DNA from: IDS-8 sp040902105
GTDB lineage: Bacteria; Pseudomonadota; Gammaproteobacteria; Steroidobacterales; Woeseiaceae
Assembly: GCA_040902105.1 (NCBI GenBank)
Contig: JBBDXW010000074.1
Coordinates: forward strand, 1 to 64,000
Length of the DNA stretch: 64,000 nucleotides
Direction of reading: 5' to 3'
Part shown: piece after piece, positions 41,036-49,802 of the stretch
Position numbering within the stretch: position 1 is the stretch's first letter
Layout: each line of letters starts with the position of its first letter
The notes under the pieces: model-generated
What the model was told of the DNA's origin: nothing
The model's input: the letters and a program-made list of their open reading frames with translations, nothing else
Database searches by the model: none
Program-made: the position numbers and the translations under genes

Positions 41036-41175
41036 TTTGCTCCCGCGAGGTCGAGTGAGGCTTCTGGTTCTATTGCCGCGCAAACCCTGCGGTCTCGACC
41101 TCACTGAAGGATACACTCGGCAATTTCAATTTACCCGGCGCGTTTGCGATCCCCGTGGTGGCGGTCCCCGCTGGT

Positions 41176-41631
41176 TCAGGTCAGACCCGACGAACTCGTC
41201 TTGATGCGATCGAGCACGATGGACGACGACGCGTCCTTGACGCCCGGCATGCCGAGGATTTTGTCTTCGACGAAGCGGCCATACGATTTCAGGTCTCTCG
41301 CCACGACTCGCAGAAGGTAATCCACCTGGCCTGTCATCATGTGGCAGGCCTGCACTTCGGGAAACTTGCGAATCGCCTTGCGAAACTGCTGCGCCAGCTT
41401 CACGTCCTGGCGGTCCACGTAGACGGAAACAAAAGCTTCCACCTCATAACCGAGGGCCTCGGGGTTGACGCGCGCGGAGATTCCATCGATCACGCCGCTG
41501 TCGATCAGGGACTGCACCCGGCGCTGACACGCCGTGGCGGACAGGTTGACGCGCTCGGCCAGCTCTACCCAGGCAATCCGGCCATCGGCCTGCAATTCGT
41601 GCAGGATTTTGCGGTTCTTCTCGTCCAGCAA
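41176..41631 (-). CDS. Lrp/AsnC family transcriptional regulator
   Basis: This 151-residue regulator has the AsnC-type HTH (ILHELQADGRIAWVELAERV, NLSATACQRRVQSL) and a C-terminal RAM domain (VEAFVSVYVDRQDVKLAQ, VQACHMMTGQVDYLLRVVARDL). These form octamers that bind amino acids. It is divergent from HPPD, so it may control aromatic amino-acid breakdown. The start is TTG 41631. The Shine-Dalgarno ACGGAG sits inside a 9-bp inverted repeat (see next feature), so it may also be self-regulated. Confidence 0.9.
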   Translation of the reverse strand: MLDEKNRKILHELQADGRIAWVELAERVNLSATACQRRVQSLIDSGVIDGISARVNPEALGYEVEAFVSVYVDRQDVKLAQQFRKAIRKFPEVQACHMMTGQVDYLLRVVARDLKSYGRFVEDKILGMPGVKDASSSIVLDRIKTSSSGLT

Positions 41632-41638
41632 CGCAGGA

Positions 41639-41671
41639 ATTCTCCGTCAGGGTGATCAAGTTACGGAGAAT
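41639..41671. promoter_or_regulatory. Inverted repeat between lrp-like gene and HPPD
   Basis: ATTCTCCGT (41639-41647) and ACGGAGAAT (41663-41671) form a perfect 9-bp inverted repeat with a 15-bp spacer. The left half is the ribosome binding site of the Lrp-like gene on the minus strand, eight bases from its start. It could be an Lrp-type operator or an mRNA hairpin that hides the ribosome site. Confidence 0.45.
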
Positions 41672-41800
41672 ACTGCGAATCCCGGCCGGACGTCTCCGGA
41701 ATTTGCAGGATAACTGCCACCCGGATGAGATAAAATTCGCTTTTCGGTTTTGCCGCTGAAGCGGGCGAAACGGCATGGAAACGTAACAAGGTTGGTGGGT

Positions 41801-42916
41801 GTGGTAAGGACGACGAAAAAAACGGCAGGTCACGAGGACGATCGCAGGAATCCCATGGGCACGGATGGCTTCGAGTTTGTGGAGTACGCGGCGCCTGATG
41901 CGGACCTGTTGCGCCGGCTGTTCTCGAAGATGGGCCTGCCGGCCATCGCGCATCATCGTTCGAAGGACGTGACCCTGCATAAGCAGCGCGACATCAATTT
42001 CATCATCAATGCGGAGCCGGACAGCTTCGCGCAGGAATTCGCGCGTGCGCACGGTCCATGCGCCTGCGCTATGGCGTTCCGTGTCAAGGACGCGAACTAC
42101 GCGTTGAATCGTGCCGTAGACCTCGGCGCGAAAGCGGTTGCGGGCGATCCGGGTCCGATGGAACTCAACATCCCGGCGATAGAAGGCATCGGCGGCAGCC
42201 GCCTCTATCTCGTCGACCGCTATGGCAAAGACTCGATTTACGACATCGACTTCCGCTATGAGGAGGGATGGCAGGAACAGGTCGCCGAACTGGACACCGG
42301 CCTGACTTACATCGATCACCTGACACACAACGTTCACCAGGGCCAGATGAAAGTCTGGGCCGAGTTCTACGAAACGCTGTTCAATTTCCGCGAGATTCGC
42401 TATTTCGATATCGAAGGAAAGCACACGGGCCTGTTCTCCAAGGCCATGACCAGCCCCTGCGGCAAGATCCGCATTCCCCTGAACGAGAGCCAGGACGACC
42501 GGAGCCAGATCGAGGAATACCTGCGCGACTACAAAGGTGAGGGCATCCAGCACATCGCCCTGGGTACTGACGACATTTATCGTACCGTGGACCGGTTGAC
42601 CGCAAACGGCGTCGAGTTGCAGGATACGAACGACGCTTACTACGCCATGATCGACGAGCGAATGCCCGGACACGGCGAGCCGCTGGACGAACTGAAGAAG
42701 CGCCGTATCCTGATCGATGGTGCTCCGCAGGAGGACCAGGGACTGCTGCTGCAGATCTTCACGAAGAACGTCATCGGCCCGATTTTCTTCGAGATCATTC
42801 AGCGCAAAGGTAACGAAGGTTTCGGCGAGGGCAACTTCAAGGCGCTGTTCGAGTCGCTGGAACTCGACCAGATTCGCCGCGGTGTCATCTCGGATTCGCC
42901 GGATTCGTCGGGGTAG
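41801..42916 (+). CDS. hppD: 4-hydroxyphenylpyruvate dioxygenase
   Basis: This 371-residue enzyme converts 4-hydroxyphenylpyruvate to homogentisate in tyrosine breakdown. Markers are NPMGTDGFEFVEYAAPD near the N-terminus and the iron ligands: His in YIDHLTHNVHQGQM, His in GEGIQHIALGTDDIY, and Glu in GPIFFEIIQRKGNEGFGEGN. The active-site FGEGNFKALFES tail is present. The GTG at 41801 gives a 20-residue leader before MGTDGF; the start is uncertain. The downstream homogentisate genes are not in the window. Confidence 0.95.
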   Translation: MVRTTKKTAGHEDDRRNPMGTDGFEFVEYAAPDADLLRRLFSKMGLPAIAHHRSKDVTLHKQRDINFIINAEPDSFAQEFARAHGPCACAMAFRVKDANYALNRAVDLGAKAVAGDPGPMELNIPAIEGIGGSRLYLVDRYGKDSIYDIDFRYEEGWQEQVAELDTGLTYIDHLTHNVHQGQMKVWAEFYETLFNFREIRYFDIEGKHTGLFSKAMTSPCGKIRIPLNESQDDRSQIEEYLRDYKGEGIQHIALGTDDIYRTVDRLTANGVELQDTNDAYYAMIDERMPGHGEPLDELKKRRILIDGAPQEDQGLLLQIFTKNVIGPIFFEIIQRKGNEGFGEGNFKALFESLELDQIRRGVISDSPDSSG

Positions 42917-42957
42917 CCCGGCAGCGTGTTTGCGCGCCCGGTTCGCGCCGATCGCGA

Positions 42958-43716
42958 TCAATTCAATTCGACAACGCCGTCGTAGATCAGTTTTACACCG
43001 ACCACGAACAGCAACGTATACGCGACTCGAAAGAACAGACGGTCCGAAACACGATTGTGCAGCCAAACGCCCATTCCTACGCCGACCGGCGCGAGTGGAG
43101 CGAGCACCAGCGACGTATACAGATTGCTGCCGTCAAGCTGGCCGAGCCAGGTGTACGGAATCAGCTTCACGTAGTTGACCACGGCAAAGAACACGACCGT
43201 TGTCGCGACGAACGAGGTGCGATCGAGCTCGCGCCGCAACAGGTACATGCTGATTGGCGGCCCGCCGGCGTGTGCGATGAAACTCGTGAATCCGGCTGTT
43301 ACGGCTGCGACAAGACCCGCAGACGGCGGAAATTTTTTCTGCGGCGCATCCGAGCCCGACGTCCGCAGCCAGTGATGCAGGGTAAACACCACCGCAAGGA
43401 TTCCGAGCATCAAGCGGATGACGGCAGGACTCATGGAGCCGAACATCCAGGTGCCGATGCCGATGCCGAGCATCGAGGCAGGCAGCAACAGCCGCAATTC
43501 CGCCAGCACCCAGCGCCCGCGATATGCCCACAGGCTGACCAGGTCCATGAGGCAAAGAATCGGCAACAGGATGGCCGCTGCCTGCACGGGGGACACCGCC
43601 AATGCCATGAGCGGCACGGCGATGACGCCGAGTCCCCCGCCAAATCCCCCTTTCGCAATTCCGAACAGAAGAACCGCTGCCACTGCGGCAAGGTAAAAGG
43701 TGGGGTCCGTGATCAA
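42958..43716 (-). CDS. TauE/SafE (TSUP) family transporter
   Basis: This 252-residue membrane protein has about eight helices and the duplicated TSUP pattern. The N-terminal GIAKGGFGGGLGVIAVPLMA and the second-half VAAVTAGFTSFIAHAGGPPIS each contain the family Gly-rich segment. Members export sulfite or small organosulfur compounds; the substrate here is not known. It is convergent with hppD and divergent from the following small gene. Confidence 0.85.
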   Translation of the reverse strand: MITDPTFYLAAVAAVLLFGIAKGGFGGGLGVIAVPLMALAVSPVQAAAILLPILCLMDLVSLWAYRGRWVLAELRLLLPASMLGIGIGTWMFGSMSPAVIRLMLGILAVVFTLHHWLRTSGSDAPQKKFPPSAGLVAAVTAGFTSFIAHAGGPPISMYLLRRELDRTSFVATTVVFFAVVNYVKLIPYTWLGQLDGSNLYTSLVLAPLAPVGVGMGVWLHNRVSDRLFFRVAYTLLFVVGVKLIYDGVVELN

Positions 43717-43873
43717 AAGCGAGGCTCGTGGAGGTTCGCGTCAACAATATCAGCCTGCCGCAATTCCTGCTCCGGAGCCGGGATCGGGAAGCCGTGAAAC
43801 CGAACGCTATCACCGTTAAACTCGCCATCTCGGTAAACCCGGGATCGTCAGGGATCACCAAGGACCACCCCAT

Positions 43874-44254
43874 TTGAAACTCCGCATTCAGGACAACTCC
43901 ATCCGCTTCCGGCTCACTCGCACCGAGGTCGACGACTTGAGCCGGAATGGCAGTGTGCGCGCCACGGTCTCCTTCGCGGGCGGGTCGAGCCTCGAATATT
44001 CCGTCGAGACCGCGTCCACGGCCAGCCAGCCGCAGGCCAACTTTTCCGCCGGCCGGCTGGTGGTGCAAATCCCGCAGGGGGTGCTACGGGAATGGGCAGC
44101 CACAGAGCAGGTTTCCATCGCCGGCACACAGCCGCTCCGCGAAGGCGGGCTTTCCATCCTGGTGGAAAAGGATTTTGCCTGCCTGACACCGCGCGAGGGG
44201 GAAGACGACACCGACATGTTTCCGCATCCTCTCAAGGGGCAGGAAACCTGCTGA
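43874..44254 (+). CDS. Conserved small protein, probable DUF7009
   Basis: This 126-residue protein has strands RFRLTRTEVDDL, VRATVSFAGGSSLEYSVET and RLVVQIPQGVLREWA. The conserved end is VEKDFACLTPREGEDDTDMF, a pattern I associate with DUF7009. Its function is unknown. The start is TTG 43874 with no strong ribosome binding site. It precedes the leucine-dehydrogenase-like gene by 147 bp. Confidence 0.6.
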   Translation: MKLRIQDNSIRFRLTRTEVDDLSRNGSVRATVSFAGGSSLEYSVETASTASQPQANFSAGRLVVQIPQGVLREWAATEQVSIAGTQPLREGGLSILVEKDFACLTPREGEDDTDMFPHPLKGQETC

Positions 44255-44401
44255 TTGGCGCGTGCGAGCGATGCAACAGCGGTCTGTGACCTGCCGCGTC
44301 GTCGATGCTAGAATCCGCGCGCCACAACCGGACGGCCGGCTCGAATTTGCTCGATGCCGGTAAAAATCTTCTGCAAATTTCTCGATTGACCAGGATGCGC
44401 C

Positions 44402-45457
44402 ATGGCCGTTTTTGAAGATTCTGCATTCGACGATCACGAACGCGTCGTCTTTTGCCGCGATGCGACCACGGGTCTGAAGGCCATTATTGCGATCCACTCG
44501 ACCGCGCTCGGCCCGGCGGCCGGCGGCTGCCGATTGTGGCAGTACGAGTCGGACGATGCCGCGCTGCACGACGTGCTGCGCCTGTCGCAGGGCATGAGCT
44601 ACAAGAACGCCATGGCGGGGCTCACCTTCGGCGGCGGCAAGGCAGTCATTCTGAAAACGAAGGATTTCGCGGGCACGGACACGCTGTACGAAAAATTCGG
44701 CGATTTCGTAGAACAACTGAACGGCCGTTATATTACGGCGGAAGATGTCGGCATGAGTGTCCGTATCATGCAGACGATCGCTCGCCGCACGCGCTTTGTG
44801 TCGGGCTTGCCGAAAAAGGCGGGACATGCCGGCGGCGATCCGTCGCCGAAAACGGCCTTCGGCGTGTTCAAGGGTATCGAAGCGGCGGTGCAGTTCAAGC
44901 TTTCGCGCGACAGCCTAAAGGGGCTGACGGTCGCAGTGCAGGGCGTCGGCAACGTCGGCTATAGTCTTTGCCGCTATCTCGCCGAAGCCGGCGCAAGGCT
45001 CATCGTCGCCGATATCGACCCGGCCCGAGTAAAGGCGGCCCGCGACGAGTTCGGTGCCGAGGCTGTTGCCCTCGAAGACATACTGTTTCAGAAGGCCGAC
45101 GTGCTCGCGCCGTGTGCGCTCGGCGCGATTCTGAACGAGCAGACGATTCCGAAACTGCAGACGCCGATCGTCGGGGGTGCAGCGAACAATCAGCTCGAAA
45201 CGCGTGCCGACGGCCAGCGCTTGTCGGATGCGGGAATTCTTTATGCGCCGGATTACGTGATCAACGGTGGCGGGATCATCAACGTCGCAATGGAATATCA
45301 CGGTACGTCGACGGACGACGACGAAGTCATGGCGCTCATCGCGGCAATCGGCCCGAGGCTGACGCGAATTTTCGCGGAAGCAGCCTCGTCGGGCCGGCCA
45401 ACCAACGTCATTGCCGACGAACAGGCGCGCAAGATCATCGCCGCCGCGCGCCGATAG
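44402..45457 (+). CDS. Leucine/amino-acid dehydrogenase (Glu/Leu/Phe/Val DH family)
   Basis: This 351-residue enzyme is a leucine-dehydrogenase-type deaminating dehydrogenase. It has the substrate Lys in SQGMSYKNAMAGLTFGGGK (catalytic Lys pair), RYITAEDVGMSV, GGDPSPKTAFGVFKGIEAA, the NAD-binding TVAVQGVGNVGYSLCRYLAE and the closing YAPDYVINGGGIINVAMEY. It interconverts branched-chain or phenyl amino acids with 2-oxo acids. A strong plus-strand REP pair follows. The start is ATG at 44402. Confidence 0.92.
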   Translation: MAVFEDSAFDDHERVVFCRDATTGLKAIIAIHSTALGPAAGGCRLWQYESDDAALHDVLRLSQGMSYKNAMAGLTFGGGKAVILKTKDFAGTDTLYEKFGDFVEQLNGRYITAEDVGMSVRIMQTIARRTRFVSGLPKKAGHAGGDPSPKTAFGVFKGIEAAVQFKLSRDSLKGLTVAVQGVGNVGYSLCRYLAEAGARLIVADIDPARVKAARDEFGAEAVALEDILFQKADVLAPCALGAILNEQTIPKLQTPIVGGAANNQLETRADGQRLSDAGILYAPDYVINGGGIINVAMEYHGTSTDDDEVMALIAAIGPRLTRIFAEAASSGRPTNVIADEQARKIIAAARR

Positions 45458-45464
45458 CAACAAA

Positions 45465-45544
45465 GGTCGCCCGCAGGGCGGGCTCCTACAGGGGATTCGT
45501 CAAGCGTTATCGCAGGCATTGCAGGAGCCCGCCTCGCGGGCGAC
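45465..45544. repeat. REP/BIME-like palindrome pair (copy 5)
   Basis: The left unit GGTCGCCCGCAGGGCGGGCT and a right unit ending in GCGGGCGACG near 45544 are inverted. This copy has lost the AATGG loop of copies 1, 3 and 4. It lies between the convergent leucine-dehydrogenase and redoxin genes. Confidence 0.75.
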
Positions 45545-45550
45545 GCGACG

Positions 45551-46132
45551 TTAGAGCTTTCGCAAAACGTTCACCAGCGCCTCCGGATCCGGCCGATCCG
45601 AAATATGCTTCGACAATTCGGTGTAGCGAATGATGCCGGTCCGGTCGACGACCAGCGCCGTCGGCCACACGGTGTCGGTGCCGTATTCGATCCGGAATGT
45701 GTTCGGCACCGCCGTCCGGTGCAACAGCCCGAGCTTCTCCGCCGCCTCCAGCGAATCGTCCAGCCAGAAATCGAACTCCACCTCGAAAAAACGCGCCACT
45801 CGGCGAGTCGTTTGCAGCGGCTTCGGCGTGACGATAATGAGCTTTGCGCCAAGGTCGACGATATCCTTGTAGTAGGACGTAAGCGTCTCGACCTGCTCGT
45901 TGCAGAACGGACACCAGCTTCCGCGCACGAACAGGATGACGGTCGGCGAGCCGACGAGTTGCGTCGATCGCATGGGATTCCCCTGCTCGTCGAGCGCACG
46001 AAACTCGGGCAGCGGTTTCCCGGGCCGCAGAATGTCCGGCACCGGATGTTCGCCGCGGTTTCGTCGCAAGTAGAAAAGGAAGCCTGCGAGCGCGACGATC
46101 GCGGCCGCGGCAATCCATAGCGTGTAGCTCAT
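45551..46132 (-). CDS. Membrane-anchored redoxin (AhpC/TSA-like)
   Basis: This 193-residue protein has an N-terminal membrane anchor (TLWIAAAAIVALAGFLFYL). The thioredoxin-fold domain has the AhpC/TSA-type motif GSWCPFCNEQVETL (CxxC at about residues 73-76), TSYYKDIVDLGAKLIIVTPK and a terminal WPTALVVDRTGIIRYTELS. It probably reduces peroxides or disulfides at the membrane. It lies 12 bp after the quinone-oxidoreductase gene on the same strand, probably one transcript. Confidence 0.82.
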   Translation of the reverse strand: MSYTLWIAAAAIVALAGFLFYLRRNRGEHPVPDILRPGKPLPEFRALDEQGNPMRSTQLVGSPTVILFVRGSWCPFCNEQVETLTSYYKDIVDLGAKLIIVTPKPLQTTRRVARFFEVEFDFWLDDSLEAAEKLGLLHRTAVPNTFRIEYGTDTVWPTALVVDRTGIIRYTELSKHISDRPDPEALVNVLRKL

Positions 46133-46144
46133 CGGGACATCCTG

Positions 46145-47146
46145 CTAGCTGACCTCGAGCACGATTTTGCCCATGTGGAGACCACTTTCCATCAAGGAGT
46201 GAGCATCGGCCGCTTTCGCCAGCGGAAACGTGGCATAAATAATCGGCTTCACGCTGCCCGACTCGAGCAGCGGCAACACTTCGGACTCCAGGCTCGCGGC
46301 GATGCCGGCTTTCTCCCCGATCGTTTGCGGCCGCAGCGTCGAGCCCGTGATCGTGAGGCGCCTGGCCAGCACCGGGCGAAGATCGAGTTGCGCCCTCCAT
46401 CCCTGCAGGAAGCCGATGATCACGTAACGGCCGCCTTTTGCAAGGATCTCGATGTTTTGCTGCACGTACGAACCGGCGACCATATCGAGCACGACATCGA
46501 CGCCGCCGTTGCCATCGGGTCCGTCGGTCAGCCGGGCAACCTCTTTTTGCCAATCGCCGCTGCGGTAGTTGATGGCGTGATCCGCGCCGAGTTCTTCGCA
46601 GAAGCGGCATTTTTCATCACTGCCGGCCGTTGCAATGACCGACGCATCGTTCGCTTTCGCCAACTGGATCGCCGTCGATCCGATGCCGCTCGATCCGCCG
46701 TGCACCAGGAGGGCTTCTCCGGCAGCAAGCTTTGCGCGCATGAATACGTTGAAGTGAACGGTGAAGAATGTTTCCGGAACGGCCGCAGCCATCGTCAAGG
46801 TCAGGTTGGCTGGAACCGGCAGGCAATGTGACTCGTGCACACGGCAATACTCGGCATAACCTCCGCCATGAGTCAGCGCCATGACCGTGTCGCCGACTTT
46901 CCACCGGCTTGCGTTGCTGCCGGTTGCAACAACCTCGCCCGCAACTTCGAGCCCGGGCAGCGGGCTCGCGTCCGGTGGCAGTGGATATTTGCCGAGCCGT
47001 TGCAGGACGTCGGGCCGGTTCACGCCTGCGGCGGCGACGCGCAGCAGAACCTCGCATTGCCGCGGCTCCGGGACCGGCACGGAGGCGAGCGTGAGAACTT
47101 CGGGTCCACCCGGCTTTTCGATCCGGATCGCCTGCATTTTTCGCAT
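46145..47146 (-). CDS. NAD(P)H:quinone oxidoreductase (PIG3-like, MDR family)
   Basis: This 333-residue medium-chain dehydrogenase lacks the zinc-ligand Cys cluster of alcohol dehydrogenases. It has the PIG3/QOR pattern: RVAAAGVNRPDVLQRLGKYP, GLEVAGEVVATG, VHGGSSGIGSTAIQLAKA (NADPH-binding), ADHAINYRSGDWQKEV and GGRYVIIGFLQGWR. It reduces quinones or activated enones. The start is MRKMQAIRIEKPGG at 47146. Confidence 0.88.
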   Translation of the reverse strand: MRKMQAIRIEKPGGPEVLTLASVPVPEPRQCEVLLRVAAAGVNRPDVLQRLGKYPLPPDASPLPGLEVAGEVVATGSNASRWKVGDTVMALTHGGGYAEYCRVHESHCLPVPANLTLTMAAAVPETFFTVHFNVFMRAKLAAGEALLVHGGSSGIGSTAIQLAKANDASVIATAGSDEKCRFCEELGADHAINYRSGDWQKEVARLTDGPDGNGGVDVVLDMVAGSYVQQNIEILAKGGRYVIIGFLQGWRAQLDLRPVLARRLTITGSTLRPQTIGEKAGIAASLESEVLPLLESGSVKPIIYATFPLAKAADAHSLMESGLHMGKIVLEVS

Positions 47147-47304
47147 CGCGCGGGGACTGCCTGTGTTGTGGGAAAGCCTGTGACATCATGACTCAGGAGC
47201 CTCAGTATGACCATTGGCCGACAGCCGGTACAGGCCATGCGGGTCGTGAAACCCGCGGTTATACAACCCATGTTATGCAACAATCGGGACAGCTGAGATA
47301 ATCG

Positions 47305-49281
47305 TTGCAACGCAGCAATAAAAAATCGGACGTGACAGGTATTCCCGCAGACAACCCGGTTATCTGGCGACCCGGCGACGCACGGCAGAAGAACTCGGCC
47401 ATGTATCGCTTCATGGCGGAGCAGGGCGCCGGCAGCTACCAGCAACTGTACGGCTGGTCCATCGACCGCCCCGCAGCGTTCTGGGAGGCGCTGGCGGATT
47501 TCTGCCGCGTCACATTCGACAAGCCTGCGGAACGGGTGCTGGTTCAGCCCGGAGACATGACCACCGCGCGGTGGTTCTCCGGCAGTGAGCTGAATTTTGC
47601 GGCACACCTGCTGCGCCACCGTGGCGACCGCGCGGCAATCGTCTTCTGCGGGGAGAACGGCGCCCGCCGCGAAATCAGCTTTGACGAATTGCGACGCGAA
47701 GTAGCGGGCATCGCGGCGGCGCTCGTTGCGGCCGGTGTCACGAAAGGCGACCGGGTTGCAGGGTTTCTGCCCAATTGCCCCGAAGCGATTGTGGCGATGC
47801 TGGCAACGACGAGCCTCGGCGCAATCTGGTCCTCATGCTCGCCGGATTTCGGGATCAACGGCGTCGTCGACCGCTTCGGCCAGATCGAGCCGAAAGTTCT
47901 GTTTTGCGCGGACGGTTACTTCTACAACGGCAAACGATTCGATTCGCTGCAGGCTGTTGCCGGTGTCGTCAAGAAGATCGAGAGCATTCGCCGCACCGTT
48001 GTCGTGCCGTTCACCGGCAGTCACGCGAAGTTGCCGTTATCTCTGGATTCCCTGTGGTGGGATGATTTTGCCGCGGATAATGCCGCGCTTGGGTTTACGC
48101 CGGTGCCGTTCGATCATCCGGTTTACGTTATGTATTCGTCCGGGACTACCGGCGTTCCGAAATGCATCGTGCACGGCGCAGGCGGCACGCTGCTACAGCA
48201 TTTGAAAGAGCACGTATTGCACGGCGACATTCGCCCCGGCGACCGGTTGTTTTATTTCACGACCTGCGGCTGGATGATGTGGAACTGGCTCGCGAGCGGT
48301 CTTGCTGCAGGCGCCACGCTTGTTCTCTATGACGGCTCGCCGTTTTACGACGAGGGTCGGCTGCTGTGGAAGATGGCCGAACGGGAGAAATTGACTGCCT
48401 TCGGCACCAGCGCCAAGTACCTTTCCGCGCTCGAGAAAGCGGGTGTGCGGCCCAAGGAAGAATTTGACCTGGGAGCGTTGCGTACAATCTTTTCCACCGG
48501 TTCGCCGCTTGCACCTGCGAGCTTCGATTTCGTCTACGACGCCATCGCCGGGGATGTACAGCTTGCGTCGATTACCGGCGGCACGGACATCATCAGTTGT
48601 TTCGCGACGGGAAATCCGCTCCTGCCCGTGCGCCGCGGCGAGTTACAGTGCCTGGCGCTCGGAATGGCGGTTGAAATATTCGATGTTGCAGGCCAGCCGG
48701 TGACCGGTGAGAAAGGCGAACTCGTTTGCACGAAGGCGTTTCCGTCGATGCCGGTCGGGTTCTGGAACGATGTCGGCAACGCGAAGTACCACGCCGCCTA
48801 TTTCGAGCGTTTTCCGGGCGTCTGGGCGCACGGCGACTATGCCGAGATAACGAAGCACGGCGGCCTGGTCGTGCACGGCCGGTCCGATGCCGTATTGAAT
48901 CCGGGCGGCGTGCGCATTGGCACGTCGGAGATTTATCGGCAGGTGGAAAAACTCGACGAGGTTCTGGAAAGTATCGCGATCGGACAGGAATGGCGCGACG
49001 ACGTGCGGGTAGTCCTGTTCGTCGTGCTGCGAAACAATGCAACTCTCGACGACGATCTGCAAGCGAGGATCCGCAAGGTAATAAGGGAGAATACGACGCC
49101 GCGGCACGTCCCGGCGAAAATCGTTGCGGTGCCGGAGATCCCACGAACCATCAGCGGCAAGCTGGTCGAGCTGGCGGTGCGCTCGACGGTCCACGGAGAA
49201 CCGGTCCTCAATACGGATGCGCTGGCAAACCCGGACGCTCTCAGGCATTTCCGGGACTTGCCGGAACTGGCGACGGACTGA
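47305..49281 (+). CDS. Acetoacetyl-CoA synthetase
   Basis: This 658-residue acyl-adenylate-forming enzyme has the AMP-binding motif YVMYSSGTTGVPKCIVHGAGG (about residues 273-293), FYFTTCGWMMWNWLASGL, TGGTDIISCFATGN and the C-terminal RSDAVLNPGGVRIGTSEIY and PRTISGKLVEL with the catalytic Lys. The length and the GW...NWLASGL block fit acetoacetate-CoA ligase (AacS). It activates acetoacetate, for example in ketone-body or PHB-related metabolism. The start is TTG 47305 or GTG 47332. The next gene starts five bases after its stop. Confidence 0.85.
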   Translation: MQRSNKKSDVTGIPADNPVIWRPGDARQKNSAMYRFMAEQGAGSYQQLYGWSIDRPAAFWEALADFCRVTFDKPAERVLVQPGDMTTARWFSGSELNFAAHLLRHRGDRAAIVFCGENGARREISFDELRREVAGIAAALVAAGVTKGDRVAGFLPNCPEAIVAMLATTSLGAIWSSCSPDFGINGVVDRFGQIEPKVLFCADGYFYNGKRFDSLQAVAGVVKKIESIRRTVVVPFTGSHAKLPLSLDSLWWDDFAADNAALGFTPVPFDHPVYVMYSSGTTGVPKCIVHGAGGTLLQHLKEHVLHGDIRPGDRLFYFTTCGWMMWNWLASGLAAGATLVLYDGSPFYDEGRLLWKMAEREKLTAFGTSAKYLSALEKAGVRPKEEFDLGALRTIFSTGSPLAPASFDFVYDAIAGDVQLASITGGTDIISCFATGNPLLPVRRGELQCLALGMAVEIFDVAGQPVTGEKGELVCTKAFPSMPVGFWNDVGNAKYHAAYFERFPGVWAHGDYAEITKHGGLVVHGRSDAVLNPGGVRIGTSEIYRQVEKLDEVLESIAIGQEWRDDVRVVLFVVLRNNATLDDDLQARIRKVIRENTTPRHVPAKIVAVPEIPRTISGKLVELAVRSTVHGEPVLNTDALANPDALRHFRDLPELATD

Positions 49282-49286
49282 GCGTT

Positions 49287-49802
49287 GTGAGCGACGTGCA
49301 GGGGTTCATCGTAACGGGCGGCGCCGTACCTGCGGAATGGATCGATATCAATGGCCATATGAACGTGGCGTATTACGTTCTGGCGTTTGACAAGGCGGTC
49401 GACGACCTGTGGGCGCGACTGGGCATAACGGACGAGTACATACGCTCCGGTGCCGGCACGACCTTTGCGGTCGAATGTCATGTCACGTACCAGCGGGAAC
49501 TGCGCGAGGCCGATCCTTACCGGGTAACGTCGGAAATACTCGCCTACGACGAGAAGCGCATCCACCAGTTCCAGCGCATGTATCACGCCGAAGAAAACTT
49601 TCTTGCGGCGACGGCGGAATGGATGAACCTTCACGTCAATCTCGAGACGCGAAGAGTCAGTCTGTGGCCGGCGTCTGTTCTGCAGGCGCTGGAGGAATTC
49701 ACAGGCAGCCAGATCGAGTCAGAGTTTCCGCAGGAAGCAGGAAAAAGGATGAGCATTGCCAAGCCAGTCTATTCCATGCGAACACGAAGTGCCGCCGGCT
49801 GA
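49287..49802 (+). CDS. Hotdog-fold thioesterase
   Basis: This 171-residue protein has the 4HBT-type thioesterase core: DINGHMNVAYYVLAFDKAVDD (catalytic Asp region), TFAVECHVTYQRELREADPY, EILAYDEKRIHQFQRMYH and ATAEWMNLHVNLETRRVSLWP. It hydrolyses an acyl-CoA, exact substrate unknown. It starts at GTG 49287, five bases after the acetoacetyl-CoA synthetase, and overlaps the glycerol kinase start, so the three genes form one transcript. Confidence 0.75.
   Translation: MSDVQGFIVTGGAVPAEWIDINGHMNVAYYVLAFDKAVDDLWARLGITDEYIRSGAGTTFAVECHVTYQRELREADPYRVTSEILAYDEKRIHQFQRMYHAEENFLAATAEWMNLHVNLETRRVSLWPASVLQALEEFTGSQIESEFPQEAGKRMSIAKPVYSMRTRSAAG

Noticed and set aside
41444..43066. 540-codon minus-strand frame across the hppD gene
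   Set aside because: Antisense of the conserved dioxygenase with its iron ligands intact; a shadow frame.
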